Assembly (NCBI GenBank): GCA_022822125.1
Contig: JAJECF010000243.1
Location: 1 to 6,494, forward strand
DNA from: Alphaproteobacteria bacterium
Lineage (GTDB): Bacteria > Pseudomonadota > Alphaproteobacteria > Bin95
Direction of reading: 5' to 3'
DNA length: 6,494 nucleotides
Part shown: in pieces, positions 1 to 6,267 of the stretch
Numbering within the stretch: position 1 is the stretch's first letter
Layout: each line of letters opens with the position of its first letter
The notes under the pieces: generated by a model
The model's input: only the letters and a program-made list of their open reading frames with translations
What the model was told of the DNA's origin: nothing
Databases searched by the model: none
Position numbers and translations under genes: made by a program

Positions 1-169
1 CCACGGTCTCCTGCGCCGGCGTCGCATCCGACCCCGCGCCCCCGACATCGCCGCCGAGGTCGTTCACGACCACCTGAGCGCCCTCGCGCGCCGCCAGCAC
101 CGCAACCTCCCGCCCGATGCCGCGGCCCGCGCCCGTCACCAGAACGACCTTGCCTTCCAATACGCCCAT
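1..169 (-). CDS. Short-chain dehydrogenase/reductase (SDR), N-terminal part, truncated by window edge
   Basis: Reading the minus strand from the ATG at 169-167 gives 56 codons of open frame running off the left edge. The protein starts with a classical Rossmann fold: beta strand KVVLVTG, then the cofactor loop TGAGRGIG (residues 12-19, the SDR TGxxxGxG motif), a helix, and a second strand ending VVVNDLGG (residues 33-40). An acidic residue at the end of that strand (D37) usually favours NAD(H) over NADP(H) in this superfamily. The NDLGG followed by a Gly-rich stretch resembles SDRs related to the hydroxyacyl-CoA dehydrogenase part of multifunctional beta-oxidation enzymes, but this is a family resemblance only. 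The catalytic Ser-Tyr-Lys lies outside the window, so the substrate cannot be named. The start is supported by GGGGAG (minus strand, 179-184), 9 bases upstream. The gene is divergent from the ABC operon and could share its control region. Confidence 0.9.
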   Translation of the reverse strand, partial: MGVLEGKVVLVTGAGRGIGREVAVLAAREGAQVVVNDLGGDVGGAGSDATPAQETV

Positions 170-239
170 CCGATCCGGCTCCCCAATCTCTGCCGGCGCC
201 AGCATAAGGCGCAGCGTCCGAATGAGCGAGCGCCGCGAT

Positions 240-268
240 TTGACGGGGCCGCCCGATAACGGCATAAA
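240..268 (+). promoter_or_regulatory. Candidate sigma-70-type promoter for the ABC operon
   Basis: TTGACG (240-245) matches the -35 consensus at five of six positions. It is followed after exactly 17 bases by CATAAA (263-268), which matches the -10 consensus TATAAT at four of six. Transcription would begin near 275, leaving a leader of about 225 bases before the binding-protein ATG at 501. Seen: the two hexamers and the spacing. Inferred: that they function. In GC-rich alphaproteobacteria -10 boxes are poorly conserved, so this is moderate evidence only. A second CATAAA at 461-466 lacks a matching -35. Confidence 0.45.
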
Positions 269-274
269 TCCGGG

Positions 275-313
275 GCCGGCTCGCCCAGCCGGCGGCCCGG
301 CGGCTTGCCGGGC
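275..313 (+). promoter_or_regulatory. Twin hairpins at the start of the predicted leader
   Basis: There are two perfect 7-bp stems, each with a 5-base loop, separated by a single base. The first pairs GCCGGCT (275-281) with AGCCGGC (287-293). The second pairs GCCCGGC (295-301) with GCCGGGC (307-313). The arms share CCGG cores, so alternative pairing between the two hairpins is possible. They start about where transcription from the candidate promoter at 240-268 would start. No T-run follows on either strand, so they do not look like an intrinsic terminator. They could stabilise the 5' end of the mRNA, or, as DNA, bind a regulator. No function is assigned. Confidence 0.5.
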
Positions 314-371
314 GAAAACATGGCGGCGGCGGGTTCGGGGCTGTCTCGACTATCGATGCGCCTGCGCCGCG

Positions 372-402
372 CTGCGGCGGCATTCCGCGAATGCCGCTGC
401 GG
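372..402 (+). promoter_or_regulatory. Long leader hairpin
   Basis: A perfect 9-bp inverted repeat, GCGGCATTC (377-385) and GAATGCCGC (389-397), is separated by CGC. As RNA it extends to 14 bp (372-385 with 389-402) using two G-U pairs. It lies about 100 bases before the binding-protein start codon, too far upstream to hide the ribosome-binding site directly. There is no T-run after it. It may be a leader structure of the ABC operon mRNA or an operator-like palindrome; the sequence does not decide between these. Confidence 0.4.
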
Positions 403-500
403 GGGATTCGACAAATCGCCCGTCTGCCCGGTGGGAGTTTCTGTATCGGACCGCATAGCCCATAAACGGAACCGGGACGGACGGCAGGGAGGACACAAAC

Positions 501-2081
501 ATGAAAGATATCCTGAAATTCCAGCAGATGGTTCGCGACGGCAAGATGGGCCGCCGCGATTTCCTCGCAGCTCTCGGCGCGCTCGGCGTCACCGGCGCCA
601 CCGCCACGGGGTTCCTGCACTCGTCCAGCGCGCTCGCTGCAACGCCGCGCAAGGGCGGCACGGCGCGCTACGCCAACAACCTCCACGGGCCCGACGACCA
701 GATGGACCCGATCGTCTTCACCTCGGGCATCGACTACACGCGCGGCCGGGCCACCTATAACGGCCTCGTCCAGATGCGCGACAACATGGCGCTCGCGCCC
801 GAGCTGGCCGAAGAATGGTCGGCCAACAAGGACGCCACCGAATACACCTTCAAGATCCGCAAGGGCGTGGAGTTCCACGACGGCGCGCCGCTGACCGCCG
901 CCGACATCGTCTGGAGCATGAACCGCCATCTCGGCGAGAAGTCGCCTTCCACCGCCAAGGCGCTGTTCGCCTCGGTGCAGGAGTGGAAGGCGGTGGACAG
1001 CCACACCGTGAAGGCCATCCTGGGGTCCCCGGATTCCGACCTTCCCGCCAAGCTGACCGAGAAGCAGGCCAAGGTCGTCAAAATGGACACCGAGGACTTC
1101 AGGAAGGGCAATGGCACCGGTCCGTTCGTGCTCGAATCCTTCGAAGCCGGCGTGCGCTCCACCCATGTGCGCAACCCGAACTACTGGCGCGACGGGGCGA
1201 ATTTCGAGGCGCTGGAAATCACCGCCATCACCGATCCGCTGGCGCGGGCCAATGCGCTGATCGCCGGCGATGTGGACCTCATCAACCAGGTGGATTCCAA
1301 GAGCATTTCCCGCGTCGAGGAAGCCGAGGGCGTGCGCGTCATCTCGACGCCGACCAGCGCCTATACCGGCATCTGCATACTGAAGAACACCGCGCCCGGC
1401 CAGAACGACGACTTCGTCAAGGCGATGCAGTATATCCAGGACCGCGAGCGCATCGTGCGCTCGATCCTGAAGGGCCACGGCACGGTCGGCAACGACCATC
1501 CGGTCGGCCCGGCCTTCGGTCCGGACCATTGCGCCGAGCTGGCGCAGCGCTCGTTCGACCCGGACAAGGCCAAGTTCCATCTGGAGAAGTCCGGCGTTAC
1601 CTCGGCCGAGCTCTATGTGGCGCCGGTGCGCCTCGGCATCGAGGAAATCTGCCTTCTGATGCAGGCGAACCTGAAGAAGATCGGCTTCGATCTCCGGATC
1701 AAGAAGGTGCCGACGGACGGCTATTGGGGCGCGGTGTGGATGAAGGAGCCGATGAATGTCGTCTCCTGGAACATGAGGCCCACGGCGAACGCGCAGATGG
1801 CCATCCAGTTCGCGCCGAACGCGGCCTGGAACGACACCTTCTGGAACAATGACCGGATGGGCGAATTGCTGCGGCTCCAGCTCGCCGAGACCGACGAGGC
1901 CAAACGCCACGGCATGCTCTGCGAGATGCAGACCCTGATCCACAATGGCAGCGGCATGGTGATCCCCTGCCATGTGAACGAGGTGGACGGCGCCAGCAAC
2001 AGGATCCAGGGCATCCCGACCGTGCCGTTCGGCTCGCTCGGCGCCTATGAGTGGGTCGAGTTCGCGTGGATGGCCGAGTAG
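501..2081 (+). CDS. ABC transporter solute-binding protein, peptide/nickel (SBP family 5, DppA/OppA-like), Tat-exported
   Basis: This 526-residue protein has the usual size for family 5 binding proteins. It captures the solute outside the inner membrane and hands it to the permeases encoded next. The N-terminus carries a twin-arginine signal: GRRDFL (residues 17-22), a hydrophobic Ala/Gly-rich stretch (about 22-39) and a likely cleavage site after ALA (44-46). The mature part shows family hallmarks: LAPELAEEW (98-106), YTFKIRKGVEFHDG (115-128) followed by LTAADIVWSM (131-140), and GTGPFVLESF (205-214) followed by RNPNYW (224-229). The C-terminal half is less conserved, so the ligand (peptide, opine, glutathione, metal chelate or other) cannot be named. 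The start is fixed by AGGGAGG (486-492), 8 bases before the ATG. Later in-frame ATGs at residues 10 and 16 lack a ribosome-binding site, and starting at either would shorten the region before the RR motif. It is the first gene of the four-gene importer operon. Confidence 0.93.
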   Translation: MKDILKFQQMVRDGKMGRRDFLAALGALGVTGATATGFLHSSSALAATPRKGGTARYANNLHGPDDQMDPIVFTSGIDYTRGRATYNGLVQMRDNMALAPELAEEWSANKDATEYTFKIRKGVEFHDGAPLTAADIVWSMNRHLGEKSPSTAKALFASVQEWKAVDSHTVKAILGSPDSDLPAKLTEKQAKVVKMDTEDFRKGNGTGPFVLESFEAGVRSTHVRNPNYWRDGANFEALEITAITDPLARANALIAGDVDLINQVDSKSISRVEEAEGVRVISTPTSAYTGICILKNTAPGQNDDFVKAMQYIQDRERIVRSILKGHGTVGNDHPVGPAFGPDHCAELAQRSFDPDKAKFHLEKSGVTSAELYVAPVRLGIEEICLLMQANLKKIGFDLRIKKVPTDGYWGAVWMKEPMNVVSWNMRPTANAQMAIQFAPNAAWNDTFWNNDRMGELLRLQLAETDEAKRHGMLCEMQTLIHNGSGMVIPCHVNEVDGASNRIQGIPTVPFGSLGAYEWVEFAWMAE

Positions 2082-2197
2082 ATCCGGCCATGCCGTCGTC
2101 CGGATGAAGCGGGCCCGCGCGGTTCAGGCCGCGCGGGCCCTTCTTTCCGCCCGTATTCCGGGCGACGCATGGCGGCCCGCTCCGGACCGTCGATAGA
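2082..2197 (+). promoter_or_regulatory. Intercistronic hairpin cluster between binding protein and permeases
   Basis: The 116-base gap holds three successive inverted repeats. The first is ATCCGG (2082-2087) with CCGGAT (2100-2105). The second is the strong stem listed separately at 2111-2140. The third is CGCCCG (2148-2153) with CGGGCG (2159-2164), loop of five. Structures placed after a binding-protein gene commonly protect the upstream mRNA from 3' decay or reduce transcription into the membrane components. That role is inferred here from position and shape. No promoter is evident for the downstream genes. Confidence 0.5.
2111..2146 (+). terminator. Strong intra-operon hairpin, probable attenuator
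   Basis: A perfect 12-bp GC stem pairs GGGCCCGCGCGG (2111-2122) with CCGCGCGGGCCC (2129-2140). It closes a 6-base loop (TTCAGG) and is followed immediately by TTCTTT (2141-2146). The form resembles an intrinsic terminator, but the T-tract is short and interrupted, so partial termination is more likely than a full stop. It sits 29 bases after the binding-protein stop codon and 57 bases before the first permease. This position suits graded expression of binding protein over transporter. Confidence 0.6.
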
Positions 2198-3169
2198 ATG
2201 ACATTGCTGAACGCGATATTGCGCCGGACCGTGCTCGGCGTCGCGACGCTGTTCGTCGTGTCGGTGCTGATCTTCATCGGCACGAGCATCCTGCCGGGCG
2301 ATGTGGCCAACATCATCCTCGGCCAGATGGCGACGCCGGAATCCCTGGCGGCGCTGCGCGCCAAGCTCGGCCTCGACGAGCCGGCGCATGTCCGGTACTT
2401 CATCTGGCTGAGCGACCTGCTGACCGGGAATCTCGGTTTCTCGAAGGCCGGCGCCGGCGCCGGGACCATCGGCACCCCGATTTCCGAAATGCTCACGTCC
2501 CGCCTGGTCAACACCCTGAGACTGGCGGGCGTCGTTGCGGCAATCGCTGTGCCCTTCGCGGTGACGGTGGGCCTGCTGGCCGCCATGTATCCCGGCACGA
2601 AACTCGACCGCACGGTCACCTTCACCACGCTCGGCCTCATTTCCGTGCCGGAGTTCCTCGTCGCCACCCTGCTGGTTCTGATCGTGGCGGTCCAGCTCGG
2701 CTGGCTGCCCGCCACGGCCTATATCAGCGGGCAGGAGACCGGCCTGAAGCTGCTCCGGGCGCTGGCGATGCCGGCGCTCACCCTGGTCATCGTCGTCTCC
2801 TCGCAGATCATGCGCATGACCAGGGCCACGGTGCTCAATGTCATGAGTTCTCCCTATATCGAAATGGCGATCCTGAAGGGCGTGCCGCGCAGGCGGATCA
2901 TCCTCCGCCATGCGCTGCTCAACGCCGTCGGACCCATCGCCAATGTCATCGCGCTCAACCTCGCCTATCTCGTGAGCGGCGTGGTCATCGTCGAGACGGT
3001 CTTCGCCTATCCGGGGCTGGCCAAGCTCATGATCGACGCCGTGCAGACCCGCGACCTGCCGCTGGTGCAGGCCTGCGCGATGATCTTCTGCGCCACCTAT
3101 GTGCTGCTCATCTTCATCGCGGACATGGTCTCGATCCTGTCGAACCCGAGACTCCGGCATCCGAAATAG
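2198..3169 (+). CDS. ABC transporter permease, DppB/OppB type
   Basis: This inner-membrane permease has 323 residues, close to the usual 300-340. It forms half of the translocation channel with the next gene's product. An N-terminal membrane helix (about 9-31) is followed by the family's LPGD motif (32-35). A further five hydrophobic segments lie at about 104-130, 139-167, 186-205, 243-270 and 288-312. The cytoplasmic EAA loop that docks on the ATPase is seen at about 221-245 (IEMAILKGVP then RRRIILRHALLNAVGP), and the typical VETVFAYPGL follows at 265-274. The start at 2198 fits the family N-terminus, but no clear Shine-Dalgarno precedes it. A tiny frame (2169-2201) ends on this start codon in an ATGA overlap and could couple translation. 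The gene follows the hairpin cluster and is 11 bases from the second permease gene. Confidence 0.93.
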   Translation: MTLLNAILRRTVLGVATLFVVSVLIFIGTSILPGDVANIILGQMATPESLAALRAKLGLDEPAHVRYFIWLSDLLTGNLGFSKAGAGAGTIGTPISEMLTSRLVNTLRLAGVVAAIAVPFAVTVGLLAAMYPGTKLDRTVTFTTLGLISVPEFLVATLLVLIVAVQLGWLPATAYISGQETGLKLLRALAMPALTLVIVVSSQIMRMTRATVLNVMSSPYIEMAILKGVPRRRIILRHALLNAVGPIANVIALNLAYLVSGVVIVETVFAYPGLAKLMIDAVQTRDLPLVQACAMIFCATYVLLIFIADMVSILSNPRLRHPK

Positions 3170-3180
3170 AGGTATCGCCC

Positions 3181-4116
3181 ATGGCCGAGAACAGCGACAG
3201 GACCGACGCGGGGGCCGTCTTCGAGGAGCTGCCCGATGCGCCGCCCCGGCGCCGGATGCGCCTCTCCTGGACCGGCAAGCTCGGGGTCTGCGTCGTGGCG
3301 TTCTGGATGGCCATCGTGTTCATCGGCCCGTCGATCTCGCCCTATCACGAAGCCGATATCCTGGACGAGGCGCTGTTTATCGTGCCGGGCAGCGACAACC
3401 CCTATCCCGAGACGGACTACCAGTCGCCAAGCTCGATCGCCTGGCTCGGCACGGATTATCTCGGCCGCGACATACTCTCGCGCACATTGTTCGGCGCGCG
3501 CACCACCATCGGCATCTCGCTCGCCTCGACGCTGCTCGCCTATCTTGTGGGCGTCACGCTCGGCATTGCGGCGGCCGTCGGCGGGACCGTCATGGATACA
3601 TCGCTGAGCCGGCTCAACGACGCCATATTGTCGATCCCGAGCATCATGCTGGCGCTCGTGGTGATCGCCGCCATAGGCAGCACCATCCCGATCCTGATCT
3701 TGCTGACCGGCCTCATCTACGCCTCCACCGTGTTCCGTATAGCGCGGTCGCTCGGGCTGGATGTGAAGGTCAGCGATTTCGTCGAGGCGGCGCGGGTGCG
3801 CGGCGAGGGCCTGTGGTGGATCGTCACCCGCGAAATCCTGCCCAATGTCGCCATGCCGATGGCGACCGATTTCGGCCTGCGCTTCGTCTATGTCATCCTG
3901 TTCATCTCCAGCCTGAGCTTCCTCGGCCTCGGCGTGCAGCCGCCGCAGTCGGACTGGGGCAGCATGGTGCGGGAAAACCTGTCCGGCCTTCCCTATGGCG
4001 CGGTGGCGCCGCTGGTGCCGGCGCTCGCGATCGCCACGCTGACCATCGCCATCAACCTCATCGTCGACGATGTCTCCGCCCATGCCGGCGGCCGCCTGGC
4101 CAAGAGGATGATCTGA
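3181..4116 (+). CDS. ABC transporter permease, DppC/OppC type
   Basis: This second channel subunit has 311 residues, within the family range. After a polar cytoplasmic N-terminus rich in acidic residues and then Arg (1-30) comes the first membrane helix (about 33-52). The OppC_N hallmark LGTDYLGRDILSR lies at 89-101. Further hydrophobic segments follow at about 108-134, 150-166, 168-185, 232-250 and 275-296. The EAA loop contacting the ATPase is at about 202-221 (EAARVRGEGLW with the conserved Gly at 208). FLGLGVQPPQSDWG at 247-260 is the other strongly conserved DppC block. AGAGGT (3168-3173) lies 7 bases before the ATG and supports this start. Its stop codon overlaps the next start as TGATG (4114-4118), a sign of translational coupling to the ATPase gene. 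Confidence 0.93.
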   Translation: MAENSDRTDAGAVFEELPDAPPRRRMRLSWTGKLGVCVVAFWMAIVFIGPSISPYHEADILDEALFIVPGSDNPYPETDYQSPSSIAWLGTDYLGRDILSRTLFGARTTIGISLASTLLAYLVGVTLGIAAAVGGTVMDTSLSRLNDAILSIPSIMLALVVIAAIGSTIPILILLTGLIYASTVFRIARSLGLDVKVSDFVEAARVRGEGLWWIVTREILPNVAMPMATDFGLRFVYVILFISSLSFLGLGVQPPQSDWGSMVRENLSGLPYGAVAPLVPALAIATLTIAINLIVDDVSAHAGGRLAKRMI

Positions 4117-5945
4117 TGCCCGCGCTCCTCGAAGTCGACGGCCTGACGATAGACGCGCGCAAGGACGATGGCGGGCTCGCGCCCATCGTCAAAGGGGTGA
4201 GCTTCGCTATCGAACGGGGCGAGGTGGTCGCGCTTATCGGCGAGTCCGGCTCGGGCAAGACCACCATCGCCCTCTCGGCGCTCGGATATTCCAAGCCCGG
4301 CCTCGAATTCACCGGCGGCGAGGTCCGCCTGGACGGGCGCGACGTGATCTCCATGCCGCCGGACGAGAAGCGCGACATGCGCGGCCAGCGCGTCGCCTAT
4401 CTGGCCCAGAGCGCCGCCGCCACCTTCAACCCGGCGCTCACCATCGGCGAGCAGGTGACGGAATCGCCCGTCCTCCACGGCCAGATGACCCGCGAGGAGG
4501 CGGAGGAGCGGGCGGAGGAGCTGTACCGGGCGCTGGAGCTGCCCGACCCGGACCGCCTCGGCAGGCGTTATCCGCACCAGGTGTCCGGCGGGCAGCTGCA
4601 GCGGCTGATGGCGGCCATGGCGCTTTGCGGCAAGCCGGACCTGCTGATCCTCGACGAGCCGACCACCGCCCTCGATGTCACGACGCAGATCGAGGTGCTC
4701 AAGGCGTTCAAATCCGTCATCGAACGCGAAGGGGCGGCTGCGCTTTATGTCACCCACGACCTGTCCGTCGTCGCTCAGATCGCGGACCGCATCGTGGTGC
4801 TCTATGCGGGCGACATCCTGGAGCACGGGGACGCCGACCAGGTCATCAACCGGCCGGCGCACGACTATACGCGCCGGCTGATGGCGGCCGTGCGCCCGCC
4901 TCCGGCCGCAGGCCAGGGCGACGAGACGCTGGCCGAGCATTTGCGGGACAGTCCCGCCATCGAGGTGAAAGGCATCAATGCGGGCTACGGCCGGCGCATG
5001 GACGGCTCCGTGGCCGTCAAGGTGCTGCGCGATGTCAATCTGACCGTGCAGCGGGGGCACACGGTCGGGATCATCGGGGAATCGGGCTGCGGCAAATCCA
5101 CCCTCGCGCGGGTGATGTCCGGCCTGCTGCCCGCGACCGAGGGGGATATATTGCTGGACGGGGAGACGCTCCGGCCGGCCCTCCAGCAGCGGGACCGCAG
5201 CGAGCTGCAGAAAATCCAGTTCGTGTTCCAGATGGCGGATGTCGCGCTCAATCCGCGCCAGAGGATCGGCGGCATTCTCGGCCGCCCGCTTGAATTCTAT
5301 TTCGGCCTCCGGGGCAGGGAGAAGCGCCAGCGCATTGGTGAACTGCTGCAGATGGTGGAACTGCCGTCGGAATTCGCCGGGCGCTATCCCGAAGAGCTGT
5401 CCGGCGGGCAGAAACAGCGGGTCAATCTCGCCCGCGCGCTGGCGGCGTCGCCGGAGGTGCTGCTCTGCGACGAGGTGATTTCCGCGCTCGACACCATTGT
5501 CGGCGCCAACGTCATCGAGCTTCTCAAGCGGCTCCGGCGGCAGAGCGGCGTGTCTTTCGTCTTCATCAGCCACGACCTGTCCACGGTCGCGTCCTTCGCC
5601 GACGACATCGTCGTGCTCTATGCCGGGCGGGTGGTCGAGCAGGGACCGACCGACCGCGTGCTCTCGCCGCCCTACCATCCCTATACCCGGCTGCTGATCG
5701 CTTCCGTGCCGGAGCTGCGCATCGGCTGGCTTGAAGAGACGATGGAGAGCCAGGAGGCCCAGGCGGGCATAGACCGCGTCGTCACCATGACCGATACGGG
5801 CTGCCCCTTCTTCGACCGCTGCCCGATCGCCATCCCGGGCACCTGCGACCGCGAAACGCCGCCTGTCCGGCGCCTCGGCGGGCGGCACGCCATCGAATGC
5901 CACCGCACCGAGGCGGAATTCCTGGAGGGGGCGCCGGCAGCCTGA
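4116..5945 (+). CDS. Fused double ATP-binding protein of the ABC importer (DppD-DppF fusion type)
   Basis: This 609-residue protein carries both nucleotide-binding domains in one chain and powers import at the cytoplasmic face. Domain 1: Walker [10 protein letters not shown] (42-50), Q-loop Q98, signature VSGGQ (156-160), Walker B LLILDEP (176-182), D-loop ALD (185-187), switch His H214. Domain 2: Walker [10 protein letters not shown] (321-329), Q-loop Q372, signature LSGGQ (428-432), Walker B ending CDE (451-453), D-loop SALD (456-459), His H486. All catalytic motifs are intact in both halves. The C-terminus has an oligo_HPY-type tail with four cysteines (C563, C569, C577, C595); domain 1 lacks this tail and passes into a short Pro/Ala linker (about 261-280). 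The frame is open about 1 kb further upstream, to 3099, but that part overlaps both permeases out of frame. The start at 4116 gives the normal N-terminus LLEVDGLTI and is coupled to the permease stop. Fused ATPases of this layout (YejF- or GsiA-like) are well known. Confidence 0.93.
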   Translation: MPALLEVDGLTIDARKDDGGLAPIVKGVSFAIERGEVVALIGESGSGKTTIALSALGYSKPGLEFTGGEVRLDGRDVISMPPDEKRDMRGQRVAYLAQSAAATFNPALTIGEQVTESPVLHGQMTREEAEERAEELYRALELPDPDRLGRRYPHQVSGGQLQRLMAAMALCGKPDLLILDEPTTALDVTTQIEVLKAFKSVIEREGAAALYVTHDLSVVAQIADRIVVLYAGDILEHGDADQVINRPAHDYTRRLMAAVRPPPAAGQGDETLAEHLRDSPAIEVKGINAGYGRRMDGSVAVKVLRDVNLTVQRGHTVGIIGESGCGKSTLARVMSGLLPATEGDILLDGETLRPALQQRDRSELQKIQFVFQMADVALNPRQRIGGILGRPLEFYFGLRGREKRQRIGELLQMVELPSEFAGRYPEELSGGQKQRVNLARALAASPEVLLCDEVISALDTIVGANVIELLKRLRRQSGVSFVFISHDLSTVASFADDIVVLYAGRVVEQGPTDRVLSPPYHPYTRLLIASVPELRIGWLEETMESQEAQAGIDRVVTMTDTGCPFFDRCPIAIPGTCDRETPPVRRLGGRHAIECHRTEAEFLEGAPAA

Positions 5946-5966
5946 TGCCGGGGCAGCACGATTTTT
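5934..5966 (+). terminator. Weak candidate terminator at operon end
   Basis: CCGGCA (5934-5939) pairs with TGCCGG (5946-5951) across a 6-base loop that contains the stop codon of the ATPase gene. A run of five T (5962-5966) and further T-rich sequence follow, but about 10 bases separate the stem from the T-run, which is too far for a classical intrinsic terminator. It is the best termination candidate seen at this operon end. Confidence 0.25.
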
Positions 5967-5978
5967 GTTCCTTTATTT

Positions 5979-5987
5979 TGATATAAT
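5979..5987 (+). promoter_or_regulatory. Extended -10 promoter candidate
   Basis: TGATATAAT is a perfect match to the extended -10 consensus TGnTATAAT, set in an AT-rich patch. There is no good -35 hexamer (17 bases upstream reads CGATTT), which is acceptable for extended -10 promoters. Transcription would start near 5994 and run rightwards into a region without a recognised gene. It could drive a small RNA or one of the two small frames, or it may be chance in AT-rich sequence. Confidence 0.35.
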
Positions 5988-6205
5988 TCCTGACAAAGAG
6001 CTTGGCTCAGGGAAATTCGTGACAAGATAGGATGAGAACGCAGCAGGCGCAGCAGAGCGACTGCCTGCAGGCAAGCCGGCCACGGACACGGAACGGACTT
6101 GTATGAGCAGCCCACGAAGAAAACAGGACCGGTGCCCGGAGCGTCTGCCCGGCGGCGTCTCCATACCGGAACGGGACGTGGCTTATACGCCCCGCGCATG
6201 CAGAT

Positions 6206-6235
6206 CATGACATCGCATGACACATCATGACATCC
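6206..6235. repeat. Three CATGACA repeats with 10-bp period
   Basis: CATGACA occurs at 6206-6212, 6216-6222 and 6226-6232, exactly 10 bp apart, as units CATGACATCG, CATGACACAT and CATGACATCC. A degenerate fourth copy, CATGCAGAT, lies just before at 6197-6205. The 10-bp phase places each copy on the same face of the helix, as in arrays bound by a regulator, but a small tandem duplication by replication slippage is the simpler alternative. Confidence 0.7.
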
Positions 6236-6267
6236 TCGCAGCGCTGCCTATCCCGCCCCCTCCTCAT

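Larger units (their letters stand above)
170..500. other. Divergent intergenic region, no gene
   Basis: This stretch of 331 bases lies between the divergent dehydrogenase and the binding-protein gene. It contains a rightward promoter candidate (240-268), two adjacent hairpins (275-313) and a long imperfect hairpin (372-402), each listed separately, plus the ribosome-binding sites of both flanking genes. Open frames exist here on both strands, but they are GC-rich shadows that run into the flanking genes out of frame, with no ribosome-binding site or recognisable product. I could not find a convincing promoter for the leftward dehydrogenase gene. Confidence 0.6.

Noticed and set aside
438..466. 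Second promoter candidate with CATAAA at 461-466
   Set aside because: The hexamer 17 bases upstream (TTTCTG) matches the -35 consensus poorly, and a site so near the gene adds nothing that the better candidate at 240-268 does not explain.
117..760. Small frames in the divergent region and into the binding-protein gene (117-458, 136-498, 305-760)
   Set aside because: They have no ribosome-binding site and no recognisable product. They overlap the regulatory region and the start of the binding-protein gene out of frame.
2045..4083. Long antisense frames opposite the two permeases (2045-3160 and 3097-4083)
   Set aside because: Their composition is low-complexity and highly charged, and they lie opposite well-supported permease genes. 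They are GC-driven shadows.
3099..4115. Open frame extending the ATPase gene about 1 kb upstream, giving a 948-residue product
   Set aside because: It overlaps the second permease gene entirely and the end of the first in another frame. Its translation is Arg/Ala-rich with no domain, which is typical of a GC-rich shadow frame. The ATPase family N-terminus begins at 4116.
3993..5903. 636-residue antisense frame opposite the ATPase gene
   Set aside because: The translation is rich in Arg, His, Asp and Gly with no recognisable fold and mirrors the codon structure of the ATPase gene. The plus-strand gene has all its motifs intact.
5973..6164. 63-residue leftward frame in the downstream intergenic region
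   Set aside because: The sequence is rich in Ser, Arg and Pro with no motif, and I see no ribosome-binding site worth naming. It reads through the extended -10 box and palindrome.
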